DNA of 64,000 nucleotides from JACDAN01 sp963801855 (GCA_963801855.1 CAWDGK010000001.1:248001-312000), one strand, 5' to 3'; positions 17,290 through 24,671 are shown, numbered from the stretch's first letter. Numbers and translations are program-made. The notes: generated from the letters alone by a model not told the origin.

Positions 17290-17309
17290 ACGCTTCTACT
17301 CTGTACAGT
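17281..17309 (+). promoter_or_regulatory. Strong housekeeping-type promoter of the DUF378-like/fasciclin operon
   Basis: TTGACA (17281-17286), exactly 17 bp, then TACAGT (17304-17309): a near-consensus promoter and the best in the window. Expected transcription start is near 17316, giving a leader of about 30 nt before the AAAGGAGG ribosome-binding site (17334-17341). Confidence 0.75.
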
Positions 17310-17347
17310 CCCTCGACAGAAGTGGGACAAATCAAAGGAGGAAGAAC

Positions 17348-17464
17348 ATGAAGGCACTCGATTTCGTTACCGGTTTGCTCGTCGTGGGCGGACTGAACTG
17401 GGCCACCCGCCTGCCGGCACTCGTTTCCGGCGAGCGCCGCGACGCGCGAGCGGCCGCGGCCTAA
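17348..17464 (+). CDS. 38-residue membrane peptide resembling the start of DUF378 proteins
   Basis: ATG 17348 follows a perfect AAAGGAGG with a six-base gap. The peptide starts MKALDFVTGLLVVGGLNW, very like the first transmembrane segment of DUF378 (YuzA-type) proteins, which run to about 65-75 residues with a second helix. Here the second half is missing and the tail is a basic, Ala-rich SGERRDARAAAA. It is the first gene of the operon, 28 bp before the fasciclin gene. It is either a genuine truncated relative or damaged by a deletion. Confidence 0.65.
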   Translation: MKALDFVTGLLVVGGLNWATRLPALVSGERRDARAAAA

Positions 17465-17492
17465 CCGTCAACCTCGAACGAAAGGAACAACC

Positions 17493-18014
17493 ATGAAGAT
17501 CAAGCGCAATCGTTTCAGGATCGCCGCCGTTGGCGCGGCCATCCTCACCTCCGTCGCCGTCGTCGGCGGCGCCGGTGCGACAGCCGAGCAGGCGTCGCCG
17601 CAGAAGAACATCGTGCAGACCGCATCCGATGCCGGTCAGTTCAAGACCCTGATCAGCCTTGCCCAGCGGGCCGGGCTGGCCGGGGCGCTGTCCGGGCCGG
17701 GTCCGCTCACGGTGTTCGCCCCGACCGACAGGGCGTTCGCGAAAGTCCCGGCCTCGACGCTGCGAGCTCTGCAGCGGAACCGCGCCCAGCTTCGCGCCGT
17801 CTTGCTGTACCACGTCGTCCAGGGCAACGTGAAGGCCGCCCAGGTCGTCAAGCTCCGCCGCGCGAAGACGCTGAACGGCGCCGCCGTCCGGATCGGCGTC
17901 AAGGGCAATCGCGTGTACCTGAACCGGACGTCGCGCGTGGTCGCGACGGACGTCGCCGCTTCGAACGGGACGATCCACGTCATCAACAACGTCCTGATTC
18001 CCCCGGCGAAGTAA
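17493..18014 (+). CDS. Secreted fasciclin (FAS1) domain protein
   Basis: 173 residues: signal peptide (about 1-32, FRIAAVGAAILTSVAVVGGAGATA), then one FAS1 domain. Visible are the H1-like box LTVFAPTDRAFAKVPASTL, the LLYHVVQGNVKAAQVV segment and the H2-like box ATDVAASNGTIHVINNVLIPP. FAS1 domains mediate adhesion on cell surfaces; single-domain secreted forms are widespread in bacteria. ATG 17493 with AAAGGA upstream. It lies downstream of the promoter that carries the CarH-type repeats, which suggests light or B12 control. Confidence 0.92.
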   Translation: MKIKRNRFRIAAVGAAILTSVAVVGGAGATAEQASPQKNIVQTASDAGQFKTLISLAQRAGLAGALSGPGPLTVFAPTDRAFAKVPASTLRALQRNRAQLRAVLLYHVVQGNVKAAQVVKLRRAKTLNGAAVRIGVKGNRVYLNRTSRVVATDVAASNGTIHVINNVLIPPAK

Positions 18015-18034
18015 CTCGGAAGCTGTTCCACCCA

Positions 18035-18070
18035 GGCGTCCGGCCGGCTCATCCGCGCCGGCCGGACGCC
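18035..18070 (+). terminator. Perfect 14-bp hairpin after the fasciclin gene
   Basis: GGCGTCCGGCCGGC (18035-18048) pairs with GCCGGCCGGACGCC (18057-18070) around an eight-base loop, 20 bp after the stop. Only ATTTC follows, so there is no real U tract. The same 14-bp, U-tract-less form occurs at 12146-12179. Confidence 0.7.
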
Positions 18071-18101
18071 ATTTCGCTCTCGGACTACGATGTGCTCGAG
18101 C

Positions 18102-18175
18102 GCCGGAGTAGCTCAGCTGGTAGAGCACTCGCTCTTGTAAAGCGGATGTCGTCGGTTCGAGTCCGACCTCCGGCT
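18102..18175 (+). tRNA. tRNA-Thr (anticodon TGT)
   Basis: Complete cloverleaf: acceptor GCCGGAG pairs with CTCCGGC; D stem GCTC/GAGC; anticodon stem TCGCT/AGCGG with loop CTTGTAA giving anticodon TGT; T stem GTCGG/CCGAC with loop TTCGAGT. No CCA is encoded. The stop codon of the convergent transsulfuration gene begins at the very next base (18176). Confidence 0.95.
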
Positions 18176-19132
18176 TTAGGCGTCGAGCGCTTGCTCGAGG
18201 TCGGCCCAGATCTCGTCGACGGCTTCGAGCCCGACGCTCAGGCGGACGAGGTTCTCCGGCACTCGGTCGCCTTCCCAGCGGGCGCGGGTCTCGAGAACCG
18301 AACGGGTGCCGCCCAGGCTCGTCGCGTTCTTGATCGTGCGCACTCCGGTCTCGAAGCGTAGAGCGCCCTCGGCGCCGCCCGCGACGTCGAACGACATCAG
18401 CCCGCCGAAGCCCGGGTAGCGGACGCGCTCGACTCCCGGATGGGCCTCGAGCCGCCGTGCCACCTCCGTCGCGTTCGCCGTGTGCCGCTCCATGCGAACC
18501 TCGAGTGTCTCGAGGCTTCGCCCGAGTAACCAGCAAGGGTCGGGGGCCGCCACGATGCCGGAGCGTCCGCGGAACTCCTTGAGCCGCTCGTAGTCGTCCT
18601 CCGACCGGCAGACGACAGCGCCGAGGAGCACGTCGCCGTGGCCGCCCAGGAACTTCGTCGCACTGTGCAACGCGAAGTCCGCGCCATGCTCGAGCGGCCG
18701 TAGGTAGACCGGGGTGGAGGCCGTGGAATCGACCACGAGCGGAGCGGCGTGGGCGGCTGCCGCATCCAGGTCGGGCAGCGTCAGGAGCGGGTTCGACGGC
18801 GACTCGACCCAGACGAGGTCGGCGCCCTCCGGCGGCGGACCGGTCTGGTCGAAATCGACCGTGCGGAGCCCCCAGCGCTCGAGCTCTCGCATCAGCGTCG
18901 GCGTCCCGTAGTACGCGTCCTTGGCGACCGCGACCGTCTTGTCCGGCTCGAGGAAGGTCAGGAGCAGTGCGGTGGACGCCCCCATCCCGGACGGAAACAG
19001 CAGCGCGTGGCCGCCCTCGAGCTCGCCCAGCCGCCGCTCGGCCTCCTCGCCCGCTGGGTGCGAGTACCGCTGGTAGTGAAACTCGCCCGGCTTCCCGTCT
19101 TCGTACGGCCAGATCGTGGAGCGGTCGAGCAT
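18176..19132 (-). CDS. PLP-dependent transsulfuration enzyme (cystathionine gamma-synthase/lyase family)
   Basis: 318 residues from ATG 19132. Motifs: FHYQRYSHPAGEEAERRLGELEGG, ALLFPSGMGAS at the PLP phosphate site, VWVESPSNPLL, and the PLP-lysine segment HSATKFLGGHGD. The C-terminal substrate region is ETGVRTIKNATSLGGTRSVLETRARW. The family does gamma-replacement or elimination on homoserine esters, cystathionine or methionine; the exact reaction is not determinable. It is somewhat shorter than the usual 380 residues because the N-terminal arm is reduced. Confidence 0.88.
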   Translation of the reverse strand: MLDRSTIWPYEDGKPGEFHYQRYSHPAGEEAERRLGELEGGHALLFPSGMGASTALLLTFLEPDKTVAVAKDAYYGTPTLMRELERWGLRTVDFDQTGPPPEGADLVWVESPSNPLLTLPDLDAAAAHAAPLVVDSTASTPVYLRPLEHGADFALHSATKFLGGHGDVLLGAVVCRSEDDYERLKEFRGRSGIVAAPDPCWLLGRSLETLEVRMERHTANATEVARRLEAHPGVERVRYPGFGGLMSFDVAGGAEGALRFETGVRTIKNATSLGGTRSVLETRARWEGDRVPENLVRLSVGLEAVDEIWADLEQALDA

Positions 19133-19159
19133 GGGCCCGATGCTAGTTAGGCTCCGCCG

Positions 19160-20734
19160 GTGGCGGCGACCGACGACCGAACCGACTCGACGCAGGGGAA
19201 GCTCGACCGGCTGAACGAGCTTCGCGACGAAGCACTCCACCCTGCGACCGAGAAGGCGGTCGAGAAGCACAAGGCTCAGGGCAAGCTCCTTGCACACGAG
19301 CGGATCGAGAAACTGCTCGACCCCGGATCGTTCGTCGAGCTCGACCGCTTCGTGCGCCACCGGAACCCGTACTTCGGGATGATGGAGCGGCGGCCGTGGG
19401 GCGACGCGGTCGTCACGGGCTACGGAACGATCTTCGGCCGCAAGGTCTTCGTTTTCTCGCAGGACTTCACGATCTTCGGCGGCAGCCTCTCCGAGGCGTT
19501 CGCGGAGAAGATCTGCAAGGTGATGGACCTCGCCGTGAAGTTCGGCTGCCCGGTGATCGGAATCAACGACTCGGGCGGCGCGAGGATCCAGGAGGGCGTC
19601 GTGTCGCTCGCGGGCTACGCCGAGATCTTCTGGCGCAACGTGCAGGCCTCAGGCGTGGTTCCACAGATCAGCCTCGTGATGGGCCCGACCGCCGGCGGCG
19701 CCGTCTACTCGCCCGCGATGACGGACTTCATCTTCATGGTCGAGGACAGCTCGTACATGTTCATCACCGGGCCCGACGTCGTGAAGACCGTGACCGGCGA
19801 GGAGGTCACGTTCGAGGAGCTCGGTGGAGCCGCCACCCACGCGTCGAAGTCGGGCGTCGCCCACTTCACGGCCGTGGACGAGGAGAGCCTGCTCGAGGAC
19901 GCGCGCTACCTCCTCTCGTACCTGCCCCAGAACAACGTGGATCCCCCGCCGTACTTCCCGCCGACAGACGCGGTGGAGAGGGAGGACCCGGACCTCGACT
20001 CGATCATCCCGAACGAGCCGACGAAGCCGTACGACATGAAGGAGATCGTCAAGCGGGTCGTCGACGACGGGGAGTTCTTCGAAGTGCACGAGCGCTTCGC
20101 CGCGAACATCGTCTGCGGGTACGCGCGACTCGGAGGGCATCCGGTGGGCATCGTCGGCAACCAGCCACACTCGATCGCCGGTGTCCTCGACATCGACTCC
20201 TCCGTCAAGGCGGCGCGCTTCGTGCGCACCTGCGACGCGTTCAACATCCCGCTCGTCACGTTCGTCGACGTTCCGGGCTTCCTGCCGGGGACCGATCAGG
20301 AATGGCGCGGGATCATCCGGCACGGCGCGAAGCTCCTCTACGCCTACTGCGAGGCGACGGTCCCGAAGCTGACGGTGATCACGCGAAAGGCGTACGGGGG
20401 TGCCTACGACGTCATGAGCTCGAAGCACATCCGGGCGGACTTCAACTTCGCCTGGCCGACCGCGGAGGTCGCCGTGATGGGGCCGGAGGGTGCCGTCAAC
20501 ATCGTCTTCCGCAAGGAGCTCGAGGAGTCGGACGATCCGGACGCGAGGCGCGAGGAGCTGATCGCGGACTACCGCGAGCAGTTCGCGAACCCCTACGTTG
20601 CCGCGGAGCGAGGGTATGTGGACGACGTCATCGAGCCGCGGCGGACCCGGCCCGTGCTCATCGATGCGCTTCAGGCTTCGCTGACCAAGCGCGAGCCGCG
20701 CCCGCGCCGCAAGCACGGCAACATCCCGCTCTAG
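19160..20734 (+). CDS. Acyl-CoA carboxylase carboxyltransferase (beta) subunit, propionyl/acetyl-CoA type
   Basis: 524 residues, the length of PccB/AccD5. The N-terminal carboxyltransferase half has GDAVVTGYGTIFGRKVFVFSQDFTIFGGS and INDSGGARIQEGV (acyl-CoA oxyanion hole); the C-terminal half has VDVPGFLPGTDQEW and YGGAYDVMSSKHIRAD (carboxybiotin hole). It moves CO2 from carboxybiotin to an acyl-CoA. The matching biotin carboxylase-BCCP gene is at 25222-27000. GTG start at 19160. The C-terminus RKHGNIPL is the usual family ending. Confidence 0.94.
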   Translation: MAATDDRTDSTQGKLDRLNELRDEALHPATEKAVEKHKAQGKLLAHERIEKLLDPGSFVELDRFVRHRNPYFGMMERRPWGDAVVTGYGTIFGRKVFVFSQDFTIFGGSLSEAFAEKICKVMDLAVKFGCPVIGINDSGGARIQEGVVSLAGYAEIFWRNVQASGVVPQISLVMGPTAGGAVYSPAMTDFIFMVEDSSYMFITGPDVVKTVTGEEVTFEELGGAATHASKSGVAHFTAVDEESLLEDARYLLSYLPQNNVDPPPYFPPTDAVEREDPDLDSIIPNEPTKPYDMKEIVKRVVDDGEFFEVHERFAANIVCGYARLGGHPVGIVGNQPHSIAGVLDIDSSVKAARFVRTCDAFNIPLVTFVDVPGFLPGTDQEWRGIIRHGAKLLYAYCEATVPKLTVITRKAYGGAYDVMSSKHIRADFNFAWPTAEVAVMGPEGAVNIVFRKELEESDDPDARREELIADYREQFANPYVAAERGYVDDVIEPRRTRPVLIDALQASLTKREPRPRRKHGNIPL

Positions 20735-20753
20735 CCGGAGGGCCGACGCTCTC

Positions 20754-21088
20754 CTAGGAGGAGGGCTGCGTCGCCGCTGCGAGGTCGGCCGGCGCTCCGG
20801 GCCGCTTCCTGACGATCTGCCACCCGGCGCCGGTGAGGACGACCTCCTCGACGTCGCTCGGACCACATGCCCGGGTGACACGACGAACCGATCCGGCTCG
20901 GAGCGGAGATCCTCGTACTGGGCAGTGTCCATCGCGATGCGCTGGAGGCATGCAGGGTCCGCGCACTCGCAGACGAGCTCCACTCGCTGCGTGATCTGTC
21001 CGAAGGCTTCGTTGACGTCGCGCAGGCGCTCGTTGACCTCCCGGAAGACCGCCTCGTTCAGACCGATTCGGCGCTCGCGTTCGTCCAT
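20754..21088 (-). CDS. Small conserved CECA-motif protein, copy 1, frameshifted
   Basis: Begins MDERERRIGLNEAVFREVNERL with a charged helix, then VELVCECADPACLQRIAM, QYEDLRSEPDRFVVSPGHV; after an indel near 20875 it continues VEEVVLTGAGWQIVRKRPG. Layout: helix, C-x-C-x4-C cluster, Y-x3-R-x2-P-x2-F, GHV, then a beta-hairpin. The ATG at 21088 overlaps the TGA of the next copy by one base. I recognise no named family; a metal-binding role is inferred from the cysteines. Confidence 0.7.
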
Positions 21089-21432
21089 CAGTCCGCTCTG
21101 GGATCCAGCTCCTCCGCTACCTCTGCCGCTCTCCCGACCTTCTCGACGATGTCGTAACCGTCGCGATGCTCCACGACCCTCGCCCAACCTTGTCCGGCCA
21201 CGACATGGCCGGGGGCATTGATGAACAGCGTCGGGTCCGAACGAACGGATTCGTAGTCCGCGAAGCCCAGGCGCACGAGTTCCGTGCAACCTGGCTCGGC
21301 GCATTCGCAGATGAAGGGGACAGGCTCGTCGACTGCGTGCTCTTGTGCTGCCGCGACGATGCTCTCGTTGGCCTCGCGGAAGATCGCGTCGTTCCGGCCG
21401 ACACGCTCGGCGATGGTCTCGGTCTGGCTCAC
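21088..21432 (-). CDS. Small conserved CECA-motif protein, copy 2
   Basis: 114 residues, intact paralogue of the downstream gene: VGRNDAIFREANESI, then PFICECAEPGCTELVRL, DYESVRSDPTLFINAPGHVV and VVEHRDGYDIVEKVG, AAEVAEELDPRAD. Three conserved cysteines in C-x-C-x4-C. The one-base overlap of stop and start shows the pair is co-translated. Function unknown; neighbours are an acyl-CoA carboxylase gene and a c-di-GMP enzyme gene. Confidence 0.8.
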   Translation of the reverse strand: MSQTETIAERVGRNDAIFREANESIVAAAQEHAVDEPVPFICECAEPGCTELVRLGFADYESVRSDPTLFINAPGHVVAGQGWARVVEHRDGYDIVEKVGRAAEVAEELDPRAD

Positions 21433-21467
21433 AGGACGCGCATTCCCGGCGCGGGCCGGCCGCTAAC

Positions 21468-23264
21468 CTAACGCGCGGCCGCGGCCGTCGCGGGAGCCCG
21501 CTCCACGAGCTCGCGTGCGAACGCCTCGACGATGATCGGGTCGAACTGGGTCCCGGCGCAGCGGTCGAGCTCCGCCACGGCGTCGCGGGGGCTGAGGCGG
21601 CCGCGGTACGCGCGGTCGGAGGTCATGGCGTCGTATGCGTCAGCGACGAAGATGATCCTGGCGCCCAGCGGGATCTCGTCGCCTCGAAGCCGGTTCGGAT
21701 AGCCGCTTCCGTCCCAGCGCTCGTGGTGGTGGAGGACCCATTCGGCGACCGGATCGACGCCGAGACTCTCGAGCATCCGGTGGGCGATCTGCGGGTGCCG
21801 CTCGAGGACGAGGCGCTCGGGCGCGGTGAGCGGGCCCGGCTTGCGGAGGATCTCCTCGGGGATCGCGAGCTTTCCCAGGTCGTGAAGGCTTCCCGCGAGG
21901 CGAGCAAGCTCGACCTGTTCCTGGTCGAGCCCGAGCAGCTGCGCGATCCACGCGCCGAGCTCGGCGACGCGCGTGGAGTGGCTGCCGGTGTAGGTGTCCC
22001 GCGCGTCGACCGCCTTGGCGAGGCTGGCGGCGGCCCGGAAGCGCGCCGCCCGGTCGGGGCCGTGCGCGAGCCGGCGGAGCTCGGCGAGCTCGACGACGTC
22101 GGGCCGGTACACGTGCACGCGGTTCTTTCCGTGCTCCTTGGCCCAGTAGAGGGCGCTGTCGGCGAGCCGGATCAGCTCGTCGCGGTCGAAGGCCTGGCGA
22201 GGGAAACCGGCGATTCCGGCGCTTGCCGTCACCGTGCCGACCTCGTCGATCACGACGCCCGAGATCCGCTCCAGCACGGAGGACGCGGCGGAAAGAGCCT
22301 CCTCCGCGGAGACCCCGGGGAGCAGGAGCGCGAACTCGTCGCCGCCGAGCCGGAACGCCTCGCCGTTCTGGCGGAGCCGGCTACCCACCTGGGCGAGGAC
22401 ACGGTCCCCGGCGGGGTGGCCGTAGAGGTCGTTGATCCTCTTGAAATCGTCGATGTCGATCATGCAGAGGGTGAAGGGCTCGCCGTCGGCCTCGGCCTGG
22501 AGGAGCTCCCGCTGAACCCGCTCCTGGAAGCTGCGATGGTTCCCCAGGCCCGTGAGCGGGTCGGTGAGCGCGAGGCGCATTGCCCGGAGAGCCTGATACG
22601 ACGAGCGCTGGTAGAGAGAGATTGCGAGCAGCGGGCCGACGAGCGCGGCCGAGAGCACGGGCGAGCGCTGCCACAGCACGACGAGCATCAGTGCCGCCGA
22701 GGCCATGAGCGCGAACGGGATCGCAGTGGCGCGAGCCGACGAGACCACGAGATCGGCGAAGGGTCGGCGCGCCATGCCGGCGACGGCGCCCGAGACCAAC
22801 ACCAGGTTCACCGCGTACTGGACGGTCGCGGAGATCGCCACCTGGGCCACGATGGCTTCGGTAGTCGAGCCGCCGACGAAGGAGACGAGGATCGAGGCAG
22901 CCCCGGCGGCGATCGCGAACACCGAGGCGTTGTAGGCGACGCGTTCGAGCGGCCGGTGCTCGAGCAGCTGGACGATGGCAGGCGCCGTCATTGCGATCAG
23001 CACGCCGGCCTCCCAGCCGAAGAGGACGACCCCACTCGTCCCGAAGACGAAAGAGAGGGTGACGCCTCCGCTCTCGGCGCCCTCGATCGGTACCGGCGAG
23101 CGGCTGGCAAGCGTGGAGGCGACCAGCAGGGCGACCGGGCCGGCGATCAGGCCCAGGTCGAGAGGCTGCGAGGCGAAGGACACGATGGCGGCGAGCCCCA
23201 CACAGAGGCCCACGAACCACACCGGTCCTACGAGCAGCAGGACGCGCGGCGGCAGACGTCGCAT
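21468..23264 (-). CDS. Membrane-bound GGDEF/HD-GYP protein (c-di-GMP turnover)
   Basis: 598 residues: about seven membrane helices (12-220), a GGDEF domain from about 230 (DPLTGLGNHRSF, DIDDFKRINDLYGHPAGD, intact GGDEF at 307-311) and an HD-GYP domain at about 425-590 (SLHDLGKLAIPEEIL, HHHERWDGSGYPNRLRGDEIP, FVADAYDAMTSDRAYR). Both active sites look intact, so it could make and degrade c-di-GMP. The RxxD inhibitory site normally just before GGDEF is not present (RQNG). It follows a 31-codon ORF and a structured leader on the same strand. Confidence 0.93.
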   Translation of the reverse strand: MRRLPPRVLLLVGPVWFVGLCVGLAAIVSFASQPLDLGLIAGPVALLVASTLASRSPVPIEGAESGGVTLSFVFGTSGVVLFGWEAGVLIAMTAPAIVQLLEHRPLERVAYNASVFAIAAGAASILVSFVGGSTTEAIVAQVAISATVQYAVNLVLVSGAVAGMARRPFADLVVSSARATAIPFALMASAALMLVVLWQRSPVLSAALVGPLLAISLYQRSSYQALRAMRLALTDPLTGLGNHRSFQERVQRELLQAEADGEPFTLCMIDIDDFKRINDLYGHPAGDRVLAQVGSRLRQNGEAFRLGGDEFALLLPGVSAEEALSAASSVLERISGVVIDEVGTVTASAGIAGFPRQAFDRDELIRLADSALYWAKEHGKNRVHVYRPDVVELAELRRLAHGPDRAARFRAAASLAKAVDARDTYTGSHSTRVAELGAWIAQLLGLDQEQVELARLAGSLHDLGKLAIPEEILRKPGPLTAPERLVLERHPQIAHRMLESLGVDPVAEWVLHHHERWDGSGYPNRLRGDEIPLGARIIFVADAYDAMTSDRAYRGRLSPRDAVAELDRCAGTQFDPIIVEAFARELVERAPATAAAAR

Positions 23265-23274
23265 GCTGCCGCCG

Positions 23275-23370
23275 CTACCAGTTCCAGTTGTTCGCGCTGG
23301 TGAAGAATCCGTCCGCCGCAGTGACGAATACGACCAGCAAGGTCAGCAGGCGCGCTTTCCACTCGAGCAT
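23275..23370 (-). CDS. Possible 31-residue membrane peptide upstream of the GGDEF/HD-GYP gene
   Basis: ATG 23370 is preceded on the minus strand by AAAGGGGAG with a four-base gap, a strong ribosome-binding site. The peptide has LLTLLVVFVTAADGFF as one hydrophobic segment and ends SANNWNW before TAG; its stop is 11 bases from the ATG of the GGDEF/HD-GYP gene. No homologue recognised. The strong Shine-Dalgarno sequence and spacing support translation. Confidence 0.5.
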   Translation of the reverse strand: MLEWKARLLTLLVVFVTAADGFFTSANNWNW

Positions 23371-23400
23371 CCAGCTCCCCTTTCGCATTCGAAGAGGCTC

Positions 23401-23460
23401 GATTCTCCCGCGCCCCGGGAGGCCTTCCATCACCCGTTCGGGTTATTCGCTTTTTCCGGG
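23401..23460 (-). promoter_or_regulatory. Candidate structured RNA leader before the c-di-GMP gene
   Basis: On the minus strand, GAAAAAGCGAAT is followed by ACCC-GAAC-GGGT (23443-23432), the linker GATGGAAGGC, then CTCCCG-GGGCG-CGGGAG (23421-23405). Two adjacent hairpins with purine-rich linkers precede the peptide gene and its Shine-Dalgarno site. The layout is loosely reminiscent of a c-di-GMP-I type element, but the canonical core is not there, so this is only a candidate. Confidence 0.3.
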
Positions 23461-23466
23461 TTTCGA

Positions 23467-24480
23467 CTAGGCAAGCCCGGCTTCGGCGAGCGGGCGACGG
23501 CCCCAGGCGAAGCGCTCCGCGTACCAGCCGTCGACCTCTGCGAGCGCTACGCCATACCGCGAGGAATGGATCATCCAGCCGTTCCCCGCGTAGATCCCGG
23601 TGTGGTCGACGGAGGGAGCTTTGGCCTTCCGGCCGCCGCGGCCGAAGAACATGAGGTCGCCCGGCTGGAGCGCCGCGAAGGCGATCCGCCGCCCCTTGGG
23701 GGCCTCGGCCGCCATCTGTGCCGCCGTGCGCCCGCGAAGTGTCGCGTTGAGGCGCTCGCCGCCGGCGTACGGCTCGAGCTTGAAGACGCGCCAGAGGAAG
23801 CCGGAGCAGTCGAAGCCGCCGCGCGAGCGGACGCCGAAGAGCGACTGCTCGCCGGAGCTCATTCCGCCCCACACGTAGGGATAGCCGATGAGGTTGAACG
23901 CCGTCTGGAGGACCTTGCGCTGCCAGGGGGTGTAGGCCGGCAGCTCGAACTCGGCTGCGGATTCCTCCACCCTCTCCGTCTCCCAGCCGGAGAAGCGGAG
24001 GATCTGGGCCGCCGAAAATGCCGCCTCCGCGCGAGTGGCGATGTCGTCCGGCCGGAGCTCGAGGGCGTCGAACGGAGCCTCGTGGTTCTTGCGCAGGCCG
24101 ATCAGCCTTGCCACCACCTCGCTTCCGAACCTCGCCGGCGGCTTGACGCCCGTAGCGCGCGCGCCGAGGTAAAAACGTCGCGCGTCGTCGGAGAGATCGA
24201 GACCCCGGACGAGTGCCTGGTCGAGCTCGGCGACGGTTGCGTGGGCCGACGGGCTTCCGGGCTCCGGCGCCGGGTTCTCGGTGAGCTCGGTCACGAGATC
24301 GGCGAGCGAGCGTTTCGTGAGCGGCGCGTCGGCGCGGAAGCCTGCCGCGTTTCCGCCCATCAGGCCCTGGGCGGTGACGAGCTTGATCTCGCCGTGCGCC
24401 CACGAGCGCTTGGCCGCGAGTGCGGCGGGGGCTCCCAGAATCAGGCACGCGCAGGCAGTGACCGCAACGACTCGACGCAC
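23467..24480 (-). CDS. Secreted NlpC/P60 cell-wall hydrolase
   Basis: 337 residues with GTG start and signal peptide (RRVVAVTACACLILGAPAALA). An N-terminal part has two stretches like S-layer homology segments (FRADAPLTKRSLADLVTEL; IATRAEAAFSAAQIL). The C-terminal NlpC/P60 domain shows YPYVWGG, FDCSGFLWRVF with the catalytic Cys, LQPGDLMFFG, and VDHTGIYAGNGWMIHSS with the catalytic His. Such enzymes cut D-Glu-diaminopimelate bonds in peptidoglycan. Confidence 0.92.
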   Translation of the reverse strand: MRRVVAVTACACLILGAPAALAAKRSWAHGEIKLVTAQGLMGGNAAGFRADAPLTKRSLADLVTELTENPAPEPGSPSAHATVAELDQALVRGLDLSDDARRFYLGARATGVKPPARFGSEVVARLIGLRKNHEAPFDALELRPDDIATRAEAAFSAAQILRFSGWETERVEESAAEFELPAYTPWQRKVLQTAFNLIGYPYVWGGMSSGEQSLFGVRSRGGFDCSGFLWRVFKLEPYAGGERLNATLRGRTAAQMAAEAPKGRRIAFAALQPGDLMFFGRGGRKAKAPSVDHTGIYAGNGWMIHSSRYGVALAEVDGWYAERFAWGRRPLAEAGLA

Positions 24481-24526
24481 AAAGAGCCATATCGACGCGC
24501 CGGCGCCGAGCCTTTAGGCTCCAGGA

Positions 24527-24671
24527 GTGACCTGGAGCGTCCAGCCGGAGCCGGGCGACGAGGCAGAGCGCGAGGCGCTCCTGTCGGCGATCGAGCGGGT
24601 GCTCGCGGAGGAGGATCGCGGCGCGGCGGGCTACGTGAGCCCGTGGTGGCGCTCGGGTTTCCGAGACCTAG
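24527..24671 (+). CDS. Small acyl-CoA carboxylase epsilon-like ORF, probable one-base indel at the end
   Basis: GTG 24527: WSVQPEPGDEAEREALLSAI, then ERVLAEEDRGAAGYVSPWWR and SGFRD. The pattern of a PEP-x3 opening, one helix, then a basic Trp-rich end resembles short accessory proteins encoded near actinobacterial acyl-CoA carboxylases. As sequenced the frame runs to 24727, but a TAG at 24669-24671, one base out of frame, lies inside a CTAG shared with the pgsA stop; dropping one C would end the protein at SGFRD. The biotin carboxylase gene is 0.5 kb away. Confidence 0.5.

Noticed and set aside
18102..19132. tRNA-Thr as an integration site
   Set aside because: No direct repeat of the tRNA 3' end and no integrase gene nearby.
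19649..21304. 551-residue minus-strand ORF antisense to the carboxyltransferase gene
   Set aside because: Only its stretch near 20880-21088 (CECA-motif protein) is real; the rest is a shadow frame without domains.
21345..23303. 652-residue plus-strand ORF over the GGDEF/HD-GYP gene
   Set aside because: Antisense shadow rich in Arg, Glu and Asp with no motif; the opposite strand encodes clear catalytic domains.
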